DNA of 64,000 nucleotides from Linnemannia elongata (Eukaryota > Mortierellomycota > Mortierellomycetes > Mortierellales > Mortierellaceae), in the NCBI GenBank assembly GCA_036320915.1, contig JAXBDG010000004.1, positions 372,001 to 436,000 of the forward strand. The letters run 5' to 3'. The notes under the pieces were generated by a model that saw nothing but the letters and a program-made list of their open reading frames with translations, did not search any database and was not told the origin of the DNA. This document shows positions 1 through 8,535 of the stretch, piece by piece (position 1 is the first letter of the stretch; each line of letters starts with the position of its first letter). The position numbers were made by a program, and so were the translations under genes.

Positions 1-815
1 TGGCTATGGTTGACTGTATTTTCTTCAGCATCTTGTCCCAGAATCCTTGTTCCTGGTTATGGTTGAAGGGGATCGGGAATCCCAGGTAAATTAAGGCGTC
101 AGCGGAGTTATGGTCATGCCATTGAATGTGCAGCTGTTCAAGTCGAGTTTGCAATTCAATGGAATAGGAGGGGGCCATTGGGAAGGCTACGGTTTTGGAC
201 AGGTTGACTTTGGCGTTGGATGCGCGGCCATAGGTCTGTAGACAGTTCTCCAATGCTATCCATTCTGCTGTGGTGGATATAATGGTCATGAGGTCGTCTG
301 CATAGGCGCCTAGTTTGATGGATTCCGTGCGACCAGGGATTTCGATACCGTGGATGGTTGGGGATTGTTGAATGAAGGCAAGCAACGGCTCAAAGGCGAG
401 GTTGAAGAGAAGGGGAGATAGCGGATCACCCTGGCGGAGTCCTCTTGATTGTGGGAAGGTATCTGATACGAAGCCGTTGATGTTGAGGGCAATCTTCGTG
501 GAGAAGAAGAGTTGAACGACCGACTCGATGACACTTGATGGAAATCCAAAACGTCTCAAGACTTGTCGTAGATAAATGGGATGCACACGGTCGTATGCTT
601 TTTCCTGGTCCAGTAGTATGCCAACATGCTTTGTCTTCCTTGTGTTACAGTACTCCCGAAGGGTGGTAAGCACTAAGCCATTGTCTGCTATGTGTCGTCC
701 TGCCGTGAACCCGGTTTGGTATGCTCCTGTTAGCTTGGACATGTGTGGCTGAATGCGTAGGGTAAGGATTTTGGTGAATAGTTTGGCGTCCGAGTTGATG
801 AGTGAGAGGGGTGAA
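1..815 (-). mobile_element. LINE (non-LTR retrotransposon) reverse transcriptase fragment
   Basis: Read on the minus strand, one frame stays open from about 815 to the left edge and matches the core of a non-LTR reverse transcriptase. Visible in order: PLSLINSDAK (start of the RT domain), GFTAGRHIADN, motif A as LLDQEKAYDRV, GLRQGDPLSPLLFN near 420-450, and the catalytic YADDL near 290-305. The frame shows no stop, so the piece may be recent. It is cut on its 5' side: homology stops abruptly at a T-run (minus strand) near 815-822, and no upstream endonuclease domain is seen. The 3' part runs off the window. The GLRQGDPLSPLLFN form suggests an L1-like clade, but this is not proven. Short reading frames in other registers here are shadows. 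Confidence 0.85.
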
Positions 816-887
816 AAAAAAAGAAACGACCAGCAAAAAATAAAAGGACCAAAAGACCAGCTCACTCGCTAAACATGGGATCAGTGC

Positions 888-1257
888 TGTTACTCAGGGG
901 AGAGGTCCTGGCCAGAGTGATAGGACCGCTGTTAAGTCCTCAATTGGTACGGGGGGGATGGAGGGGTTGTGGTAGCGTAGTAATAGTGGGATCCTAAAAT
1001 AATACACGACTGCAGGGCGCCAACGAGACTCTTGTCAATTCTGCTCTTGTGTAAAAGGACCTTGTATTAATAATATTGATGGGGGAAGGGTTAAGTACCT
1101 GCAGGGCGCCAACGAGACTCTTGTCAATTCTGCTCTTGTGTAAAAGGACAAGGAGCAGACGAAAGAGCTCGGCGCACTACTAATACTAGTCTGCTAGGAA
1201 TGACTGCTAATCTAAAGCCTCGCCGCCACTGCCTAGCCACCACATCTTTTTGTAACA
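888..1257 (-). repeat. 3' LTR of the gypsy element
   Basis: 370 bp, TGTTAC...GTAACA ends. Because the element is on the minus strand this is its 3' LTR. Read by eye against 6531-6900 it is the same length and I found no mismatch. It contains an internal 51-bp duplication (see 1010-1149). Confidence 0.93.
1010..1149. repeat. 51-bp direct duplication inside the LTR
   Basis: The 51 bp at 1010-1060 (beginning CTGCAGGGCGCC, ending TAAAAGGAC) recurs at 1099-1149, separated by a 38-bp AT-rich spacer. The same pair is present in the other LTR (about 6653-6792), so it predates this insertion. Its position within the LTR means it could duplicate a promoter or U3/R element; that is inference. Confidence 0.9.
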
Positions 1258-1272
1258 GTTTTTACCTCCCTC
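1258..1272 (-). other. Polypurine tract of the gypsy element
   Basis: On the minus strand the 15 nt directly preceding the 3' LTR read GAGGGAGGTAAAAAC. This is the expected place and composition for the plus-strand primer, although it is interrupted by pyrimidines. Confidence 0.5.
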
Positions 1273-1306
1273 AGATGTGATGCCCGTCCCCTGACAATTC
1301 ACATCT

Positions 1307-4300
1307 TCACTCCTTCCTCTCCTCCCTCGCTCTCCTTTCCACCAACTTCTTCAACATGTCGCCACTCAGTGTCTCTACTCCTTCCTTGGTTCCATAGTGA
1401 CTGCGACCCGTCCGCACCCCGTAGGCACCCTTCCGACCGACCCAAACAACCTCAAAGGGGCCCAACCAACGAGGGGTAAGCTTTTTCCCAAAGCCCGTCA
1501 CAAACGCAAGGTTGAAAACCCATACCCATTCACCCTTCTCGAACTTGACGACTTTAACACGACGATCATAGTAACGCTTCGCCTTCTCATTCGCATTCAT
1601 CCTGTTCTCGTATGCCAACTCTCGCAGTCCCTCGCGACGACAAATAAATCGGGCCATCGCTCCTTCCAGCTCCTCGTGCACAGGTTCGATTCCACCGGTG
1701 GTCATAAACAGACGATCATCGCTGAAGGACTGACGCAGTGCAGAACGGCCAACAAAGCCCATCAGCGCTTCTGAGGGGGAGATCTTGGTGCTGCCGACGA
1801 CCCGGTGGTTGATGTCGTAGACTGCCTTGGGCAAAAGGACGTCCCATTCGACTCCTGCCGACATGCTCCTTCGCAACCTCTCCTCGATCAACTTGTTGGT
1901 GGCTTCGACTTGACCCTGACTCTGCGGGTGTCTCGTGGATCCGACTAAGTGCTTGATACCCCACGCCTCACACATCTCCTTGAACTCCGTCCTGAACGCT
2001 GGCCCTCCATCGCTTCGAATGACCACGGGAAGACCGAACCGACACATGATCGACAGAAAAAGGGCGGCCTTAATGCTTGCGGCACTCTTGTTCGGAACGG
2101 CACAGGCTTCCGTCCACTTGGTAAACGAGTCCGTGAACACAACAATCGACGTCATTCCTCTCGTCGTCCTGGGCAAATCCTCGATTAGATCGACAAACAG
2201 AATCTCGAACGGAAAATCCGGCGTCGATGGGTGGAGCTCGTTGTGCCTCCCTCTGGGTCCGAACTGCTGACACCGACGACACGACTTGACCCAATCGAAC
2301 ACATCCTTCCTCATCGTCGGCCACCACCCTTGAGCCCGAATTGTCGCCAGCGTAGCCTCCGCTCCATAATGGCCTCCAGCGTCGTGTGCCCACGACAGTT
2401 TTTCCTCTACCTCCGACTCCACTACGCACTGCTTCTCGACATTGTCGGCATCCCGGTACAGTAACCCTTTCTGCGCGTCAATCCTAAAACGAAATGCCCT
2501 CCTCTTGGCCCTCCTTGCCTCGTTGTAGTCTTTCAGCCTCAAAGTTCCAGTCGTCAAGTATGTAAAGGTGTTCCCGTACCACTTGCTCGTTGCCCATTTG
2601 CTGTCCATCGAGACCGCTCGCATACCCAGACACTCAGGCATCTCATCATCAATATCGTCCCCTGCAACCTCCTCCCTAACCATCAACCTACTCATGCCAT
2701 CAGCGTTTCCATTCTTGGCTCCAGGCTTTGTCTGAATGGTAAGATCGAATTCCGCCAAAGTCATCTGCCATCTCGCAGGGCGTCCAGTCAAATCGGTCTT
2801 GGCGAACAACCACTTCAACGGCGCGTGGTCCGTAAAGACGACTACCGATCGGCCCAAAATGTATGGCCTGAACTTCTTGACCGAGAACACCATCGCCAGG
2901 CACTCCTTCTCGGGCGTGGAATAATTCAACTCGGGGCCACGAAGTGTCTTGCTGTAGAAGAATACAGGCCTGACTTCTCCGTTCTCGTCCTTCTGCTCCA
3001 GTACAGATCCAACCGCATAGTCGCAAGCGTCGCATGGCATGAACCAATCACGCTCGAAGTCGGGACCCTTGAGAACTGGCGACGTCATGATCGCCTTCTG
3101 CAGGTTTCTCATCGATTCTATCTGCTCGGGGCCCATCACGAACACTACTCCCTTCCGCAACAACCGATTCAACGGCTCCGCCAGCTTAGCGTACACCCAG
3201 ATGAATCGACGGTAGTATCCAGTTAACCCCAAGAATGCTCTCACCTGCCCTTTTGAGTCCATGATCACAAAATTGAGGACCTTTTCGACTTTGTCGGGCA
3301 TGACCTGGATCCCATCTCTTCCAACGATATGTCCTGTAAACTCGACTTTGTCGTATCCGAAGTGGAGCTTGGAGGCCTTGTATTTGACGCCACCCTTCCT
3401 GGCTGCGGCAAACGTCCGATCTAGACCATCCAGGTGTTCGGCCCATCCCATGTTCCTGTTACAGACGTCGTCCATGTATGCGTTCAACACGGTGCCGATC
3501 AGGTTACCATAGACCTTCTGAACAAAGCGGCTGAACGTGTGTGGTGCATTCTTGAGACCAAACGGCATGACAGTGTAAGCGTAGGTTCCGAACGGGGTCC
3601 TAAAACCGAGATACTTGCGGTGCTCCTTCTTCACTCCGATGACGTAGTAGCCCTGAAACCCGTCCAGACTGGAATAGTAATGGTAACCGGCCAGCTCGTC
3701 TAGGATATGCTCGATGTTTGGAAGAGGCCAACTCTCTCTCTCTGTGACCTTGTTCAGACCGACGTAGGCAACACACTTCCTGATGCTCCCATCCTTTTTC
3801 GATGCCAGGGACAATGGCGCGCACCATTCAGACTCCATCTCGACGATCTTGCCGGTAGCTAATTCCTCGGAAATACTCTTCTTGAGGAACTCCATCTCCT
3901 TGGGCGCATATCGGGGCGACCATCCAACGTAGACCGGCTTCGACCCAGGGATGACATTGACCTCATGCTCTAAGACGGTGGTGACCTCCAAGTCCTGCAT
4001 GTCCATCGTAAACCGGTCTCTGTTCCGTTCCAGAAGATCAATCATCTGTACTCGCTTCTCCATCTCCAACGCTGGGTTGATGTCGACTACTACATCTCCG
4101 ACTTTGAACTGCGGTAACTCAGGCAACGACTCAGGCGGCTTTACTGGCAACTCCACAGGCGACTTCGCCGGCAACTCCACAGGCGATTTCACCGGCAACT
4201 CCACAGGCGACGACACCAGTGACTCCTTGCTCTGCAAGTTAACAGTCTCCACAGACCGCGCTTGGATGGATATGTCTGATAACTCGAAAGACCGCACCCG

Positions 4301-6460
4301 CATGGCTCGAAACCCTTCTTTGGCATCTCCTGTGGACTCGTCTGATTCATACTCCTCATCCCAATCCCCGTCGCTATCATAGTCGTCAGAGAACTCCTCA
4401 GATCCACTGGAATCGCTGTACGGCTCATTACTCATGCCTAAATAAACGTTGACTCCGTTCCTACGGACGTAGTATCTCTTTCCTCCACGCCAGGAGGCCC
4501 TGGCTCCAACGAACTCTAACCAGTCATCTCCGAGGAGGAAATCGTAGGAGCGCTTGCAGTCGATCACGCCCATATCCATCTGTCCACCGAACCCTTTGAC
4601 ATAGAACTTGATGGGTCCAGTTGATCCTGCAAGGTTGTCAAATCGGCCATCTGCTAGCAGGATGCCGCGGGTGGCTGGCTTGAGTTCGAGTCCGAGATCT
4701 TGTGCTACATGGAGCCCCATCATCGTCCTATCGTTGCCTGGGTCGATAATAGCATTCGGGTAACTCCGGTCGTTGACTCTGACAGAGGTTACGTCTCCTA
4801 GCGCCCTCTTCGAGACTGCAATACCCCGATAGGCCACAGGTATGGATGGTCGCGCAGCCTGCATGGTGTTGCTCTCGGCCCTTGCCTTCCTTCGACTCTC
4901 CCGGCCGTCGGCATACACGCGACTGACAGCTGCCCTAAGCTGCGACGGCATTCGGCCTCCATATTCCGAGATAGTGGCAACGTCGAAGGTGAGGTTCTTG
5001 ATGCTGGATACAAAGACTGAGTCCGGTTCAACTTTCCGTCTGGGCCTTCTCCTCCTTACGGCATCCTCGCCAACCGCCTCCTCTGTCACTGGCTCTATCG
5101 TGGCTGCTCCAGCAGGCCCATTCCGCTCCTCATTGCTGCTCTCACTGTGCCCACTCCCTGCGGCGTCGTTTACTGTTCCAGACACAGGCTCTTCCTCCCA
5201 ATCCATGGTCCTATCAACGCCTTTCGATTTTGCCAAACTCTCTTTTTTCTTGGCCTTGGCTCCTACTGGGAGGTCCGAGCGTTCTTGACGCCGCTTTTGG
5301 TCGGCCCCACCCATACTACGTGTCGTCCTCTGCGCGGCCCAAGCGTGGTCGATTTCGATGCTCTGCACTCTCATCGAATTTTGTTGGGTTATGGGGATAC
5401 TGTTGGGTCCCGTTGCTGGGGTTGTGGGGTTGTTGGGGCAAAGTCGAGCAATATGCCCTTTTTCATGGCAGTGGAAACACTCAACAGCAGGGCACTGGTT
5501 GGCGTAATGGCCTTCTGCCTTGCACTTATGGCATAATCTGGGTCCGGTGGAAGCAGGAGTAGCGCTGGTTTGCATGGCTTGGCGGCCGGCTGGCGTCTCG
5601 ACGGCACCACCTTGGATGTGCTGGGCGAACCTGGTGTGGCCAAATACTTTGCGAGCAACGGCTACTGGAAGCCGAGCAATGGTGCGAGCGACTCGTCCGG
5701 CTGGGGTCTGGTCTTCCAACGATGCCAAACTCCAGGACTCAAACATCTTGACCATCTCATCAACTTCTGCTGTCAACGTTTCGGGCTCGAAGTCCTTCCT
5801 GAAGGCTTGAAACTCCGCAGCAGGGATCTTGGTACCGGCGATCTCGATCGATCCAGTGGTAGGCCTGGGTGCAAGCCTCTCAGCTTCCTTGCGGATCTTG
5901 TCCTCGTAAGTCTCCTCCTCATACTGGTTGTGACGGCAATACTTGGCAACCGCGGTGTAGGTTCCAGCTAGGGTCGGCTCTGGATCTCGGTTCTTAACCT
6001 TGAAGGGGTGCCCAGGCATCAACCCTCGACAGAACGCAATACTGAAGGTCGCCTCGGCATCATCTGTCAGCGTATACAGGGTTTTATCTGGTTTGGACGT
6101 CAACAGTAGCAGCTTGATGTTGGCCTTCATCCTAGCGATGTACCGGTCCGTCAACTCTCCGGTCTTCTGCTTGATGCTCATTATCTCAGCATACGTACTG
6201 GCGGTCGTCCTTGGTCTGGCTATCTCCGCTCGAAAATCACTCGAAAACTTCTCCTTACTGCCGTCGGCGGCGAATTCCAACGCCCATCTCTCCACCCATC
6301 CTTTCACCATACCAGTCGTCTTGAACTTCACTACTCGATGATACGGAAGATGGGTGATATCGGCAACCTGATAGACATCTGCAAGCCAGCTCTCCACATC
6401 CATGTCTTGAGCGTTCGTCCATGCCTCGAGGTTTGTCAGGTAAAAGTTCGGGTTCGCCAT
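1307..6460 (-). CDS. Gypsy Gag-Pol polyprotein
   Basis: A single frame of 1717 codons from the first ATG (6460); the frame is open a little further upstream but only with non-ATG codons. Order by approximate residue: gag capsid-like helical region (about 50-190); two CCHC zinc knuckles (310-341, CHKCKAEGHYANQC and CFHCHEKGHIARLC); aspartic protease with the active-site loop written DPGN (573-576) instead of the usual D-S/T-G; an acidic linker with SPVELP-type repeats; reverse transcriptase with YMDD (about 996); RNase H with TDHAPLKWL; integrase with an H-H-C-C zinc region (about 1358-1397) and a D, D, E catalytic triad (about 1423, 1483, 1518). Gag and Pol are fused without a stop or frameshift, as in many fungal gypsy elements. 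It supports retrotransposition of the element. Confidence 0.95.
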   Translation of the reverse strand: MANPNFYLTNLEAWTNAQDMDVESWLADVYQVADITHLPYHRVVKFKTTGMVKGWVERWALEFAADGSKEKFSSDFRAEIARPRTTASTYAEIMSIKQKTGELTDRYIARMKANIKLLLLTSKPDKTLYTLTDDAEATFSIAFCRGLMPGHPFKVKNRDPEPTLAGTYTAVAKYCRHNQYEEETYEDKIRKEAERLAPRPTTGSIEIAGTKIPAAEFQAFRKDFEPETLTAEVDEMVKMFESWSLASLEDQTPAGRVARTIARLPVAVARKVFGHTRFAQHIQGGAVETPAGRQAMQTSATPASTGPRLCHKCKAEGHYANQCPAVECFHCHEKGHIARLCPNNPTTPATGPNSIPITQQNSMRVQSIEIDHAWAAQRTTRSMGGADQKRRQERSDLPVGAKAKKKESLAKSKGVDRTMDWEEEPVSGTVNDAAGSGHSESSNEERNGPAGAATIEPVTEEAVGEDAVRRRRPRRKVEPDSVFVSSIKNLTFDVATISEYGGRMPSQLRAAVSRVYADGRESRRKARAESNTMQAARPSIPVAYRGIAVSKRALGDVTSVRVNDRSYPNAIIDPGNDRTMMGLHVAQDLGLELKPATRGILLADGRFDNLAGSTGPIKFYVKGFGGQMDMGVIDCKRSYDFLLGDDWLEFVGARASWRGGKRYYVRRNGVNVYLGMSNEPYSDSSGSEEFSDDYDSDGDWDEEYESDESTGDAKEGFRAMRVRSFELSDISIQARSVETVNLQSKESLVSSPVELPVKSPVELPAKSPVELPVKPPESLPELPQFKVGDVVVDINPALEMEKRVQMIDLLERNRDRFTMDMQDLEVTTVLEHEVNVIPGSKPVYVGWSPRYAPKEMEFLKKSISEELATGKIVEMESEWCAPLSLASKKDGSIRKCVAYVGLNKVTERESWPLPNIEHILDELAGYHYYSSLDGFQGYYVIGVKKEHRKYLGFRTPFGTYAYTVMPFGLKNAPHTFSRFVQKVYGNLIGTVLNAYMDDVCNRNMGWAEHLDGLDRTFAAARKGGVKYKASKLHFGYDKVEFTGHIVGRDGIQVMPDKVEKVLNFVIMDSKGQVRAFLGLTGYYRRFIWVYAKLAEPLNRLLRKGVVFVMGPEQIESMRNLQKAIMTSPVLKGPDFERDWFMPCDACDYAVGSVLEQKDENGEVRPVFFYSKTLRGPELNYSTPEKECLAMVFSVKKFRPYILGRSVVVFTDHAPLKWLFAKTDLTGRPARWQMTLAEFDLTIQTKPGAKNGNADGMSRLMVREEVAGDDIDDEMPECLGMRAVSMDSKWATSKWYGNTFTYLTTGTLRLKDYNEARRAKRRAFRFRIDAQKGLLYRDADNVEKQCVVESEVEEKLSWAHDAGGHYGAEATLATIRAQGWWPTMRKDVFDWVKSCRRCQQFGPRGRHNELHPSTPDFPFEILFVDLIEDLPRTTRGMTSIVVFTDSFTKWTEACAVPNKSAASIKAALFLSIMCRFGLPVVIRSDGGPAFRTEFKEMCEAWGIKHLVGSTRHPQSQGQVEATNKLIEERLRRSMSAGVEWDVLLPKAVYDINHRVVGSTKISPSEALMGFVGRSALRQSFSDDRLFMTTGGIEPVHEELEGAMARFICRREGLRELAYENRMNANEKAKRYYDRRVKVVKFEKGEWVWVFNLAFVTGFGKKLTPRWLGPFEVVWVGRKGAYGVRTGRSHYGTKEGVETLSGDMLKKLVERRAREERKE

Positions 6461-6508
6461 CTCGTTCTCGCTGTTGTTGTCGTAGAGGGGGTGTACCAAT
6501 TGCTGACC

Positions 6509-6524
6509 CCTGCGTAGATCACCA
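6509..6524 (-). other. Primer binding site of the gypsy element (putative)
   Basis: Six bases inside the 5' LTR the minus strand reads TGGTGATCTACGCAGG. The leading TGG complements a tRNA CCA end, and the rest fits the acceptor plus T-stem geometry of a tRNA 3' end. I cannot name the primer tRNA; it does not look like initiator methionine. Confidence 0.5.
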
Positions 6525-6530
6525 AAATAT

Positions 6531-6900
6531 TGTTACTCAGGGGAGAGGTCCTGGCCAGAGTGATAGGACCGCTGTTAAGTCCTCAATTGGTACGGGGGGG
6601 ATGGAGGGGTTGTGGTAGCGTAGTAATAGTGGGATCCTAAAATAATACACGACTGCAGGGCGCCAACGAGACTCTTGTCAATTCTGCTCTTGTGTAAAAG
6701 GACCTTGTATTAATAATATTGATGGGGGAAGGGTTAAGTACCTGCAGGGCGCCAACGAGACTCTTGTCAATTCTGCTCTTGTGTAAAAGGACAAGGAGCA
6801 GACGAAAGAGCTCGGCGCACTACTAATACTAGTCTGCTAGGAATGACTGCTAATCTAAAGCCTCGCCGCCACTGCCTAGCCACCACATCTTTTTGTAACA
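6531..6900 (-). repeat. 5' LTR of the gypsy element
   Basis: 370 bp, same ends and same internal 51-bp duplication as the copy at 888-1257. It lies upstream of gag-pol on the minus strand and should hold the element's promoter. Confidence 0.93.
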
Positions 6901-6937
6901 GTGCGAAGAACCATCCTACCCCTTAAACCGTTCAGAG

Positions 6938-7161
6938 TGTTTCACAGGAGGGAGGTCGAGGCAGAGTTATAGGAACGCTGTGAATTCCACAATCAGTTCT
7001 ATGTGTTGGACCAGTAGACGCAGATACAGCTTCTAAGGCCAATGTAAAGAGACAAGGAGCAAACTAACCGCCTCTGCGCCCAATAAATACTCTACTGCTA
7101 TACGATCGACTAGGCTACCATGACGTCGCCATGTCCGAGCAGGGGCCACCATTTTGTAACA
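6938..7161 (-). repeat. Solo LTR of a related gypsy family
   Basis: 224 bp beginning TGTTTCAC and ending TTGTAACA, flanked by AGAG on both sides (6934-6937 and 7162-7165), a 4-bp target duplication. Its two ends and an internal GACAAGGAGCA/ACTAATACT-like stretch resemble the LTR at 6531-6900, so the families are related. No internal region remains, so it is a recombination product. A second copy lies inverted at 10545-10768. Confidence 0.88.
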
Positions 7162-7273
7162 AGAGCAAGTGCCACAAAAAGGTGAAAGTTCTGTCAAAAA
7201 GTTATATAATGCCCTCAAGCTAAGCAGCCGAAAGAAAAAAATAAAAAGAAAAGAAAGATGTTGTTCTTTCGAA

Positions 7274-7855
7274 CAAATCTAGAGAGCAATGGGCTTAATC
7301 TCAGTAGATCGTAGCAACAAAGCGTCTTAACAGCTTACAATACACCGCTGTTTAAAAGACGTCTACAATGGATTTATCTCTTCCAATATTTGAAATTAAC
7401 ATTAGTAGGAATTTCACAAAAGCCTTTCCGCTCTGCAAGACAACCCCACGTTGTATAATTCAGAATCCGAGGATCTATTCATATTCAACTAAAAATCGGA
7501 AAAGGCGGTAATCGTCGCGTTCTAGCACGGGTTCTGACTTGGAGGTGTTCAGCCATAACCCAACGGATGATAGGCGCCATTGCCTGCTCATACAGGCCCA
7601 AATATCAATTATCCGAATGAACGGTTTCTCTCGTACTAAGTTCAATTACTATTGCAACAACATTTCATCAGCATGGTAAAACTAACCTGTCTCACGGCGG
7701 TCTAAACCCAGCTCACGTTCCCTATAAGTGGGCGAACAATCTAACGCTTATTGAATTCTGCTTCAGTATGATAGGAAGAGCCGACATCGTAGGATCAAAA
7801 AGCAATGTCGCTATGAACGCTTGGCTACCACAAGCCGTATATCGTATATCCTTCC
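7274..7855 (-). pseudogene. 28S rRNA 3'-terminal fragment (degenerate copy)
   Basis: On the minus strand this follows the last several hundred bases of fungal large-subunit rRNA. Recognisable blocks (plus-strand spelling) include GGCTTAATCTCAGTAGATCG near the 28S 3' end, CGTTCTAGCACGGGTTCTGA, TCTCGTACTAAGTTCAATTA, CTAACCTGTCTCACGGCGG and GGAAGAGCCGACATCGTAGG. Many substitutions at normally invariant positions and absence of the rest of the rDNA unit show that it is a dispersed relic, not a working rRNA gene. The upstream limit is near the 28S GATAACTGGCTTGTGG segment, the same point where three other fragments in this window begin. Confidence 0.88.
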
Positions 7856-7924
7856 CTAAAACAGTTCTCTGCGCGGTCAAGTCGTATTTTCGGTCTATCG
7901 ATGTAAGTCCTCCCACACTTCGTC

Positions 7925-8111
7925 ATCATGCATCTCGCACCTTAGTGCACCACTTCAAAGCTTTGCATTAACCATGCTTAAAACCCCGACCATTCTCGTA
8001 CATGACGCCGATCAGCTTTATGGTTCTAACAGCTCCGGCGTCTCGTTTCTGAATATAACACTTCAAGGCTTTGTCGTCATCCTGATCAATACCTTGACCA
8101 TTGTAGTATAT
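7925..8111 (-). pseudogene. Sel1-like repeat relic
   Basis: The minus-strand translation shows parts of two Sel1/TPR-like units: YYNGQGIDQDDDKALKCY and GVMYENGRGFKHG. The second continues, after an in-frame TAA, as CKALKWCTKVRDA. The pattern GxGxxxDxxKALxxY is typical of Sel1 repeats, which are abundant in Mucoromycota signalling proteins. Stop codons and the lack of other units make it a fragment. It sits between the 28S fragment and the orphan gene at 8536. Confidence 0.6.
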
Positions 8112-8216
8112 GACAAAGAAGAAAAAGGAAAACGAATAAAGTGGGTGGGGTGCTCTGACTAACGTGGTGTATTCCATATTAATGCACCCCCTCTTTCCTC
8201 CCTCAAATGAATAAGA

Positions 8217-8266
8217 TCAGTTCGAGTGTGTTAAACGCTGTAACCACTAGACCATGCTGGATCCGA
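8217..8266 (-). pseudogene. tRNA-like relic (valine-type A box)
   Basis: The minus strand contains TGGTCTAGTGGTTA (8254-8241), a near-consensus tRNA A box, followed by TTAACAC (8234-8228), which resembles a Val(AAC) anticodon loop. The T arm is not intact and acceptor pairing is missing, so it is at best a decayed tRNA or tRNA-derived SINE head. Confidence 0.25.
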
Positions 8267-8535
8267 GGACATACTTTAGTAGAGATAAATTGGCCATACA
8301 TATTTCTCCTCTCCATCGTTGCATTGACGAACAATGCCTTTCGCACAAGTCAGTTTTCTACAACAAGAACAGCGTCCCAACCCCATCGTTTCTCTTACTT
8401 GATCCCTTGATCCTTTGAATTTTATTCTTTATTTTTCATCGCAATTAACATGCTTCTGGGTAAAAATGACGTGACTTCAAGCTAAAAGAAACCTGAAAAA
8501 CGCGTGCGAGAGTAGTCTTTGTGGAATTCAAAAAA

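Larger units (their letters stand above)
888..6900 (-). mobile_element. Complete Ty3/gypsy LTR retrotransposon
   Basis: A full element of about 6.0 kb on the minus strand. Two 370-bp LTRs (888-1257 and 6531-6900) begin TGTTAC and end GTAACA and bracket one long gag-pol frame. The 4 bp before the left LTR (GTGC, 884-887) equal the 4 bp after the right LTR (6901-6904), a target-site duplication. Domain order gag, protease, RT, RNase H, integrase identifies Ty3/gypsy (Metaviridae-type) rather than copia. No chromodomain is evident at the integrase C-terminus. The intact frame and matching LTRs point to a recent, possibly active, insertion. Confidence 0.95.
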
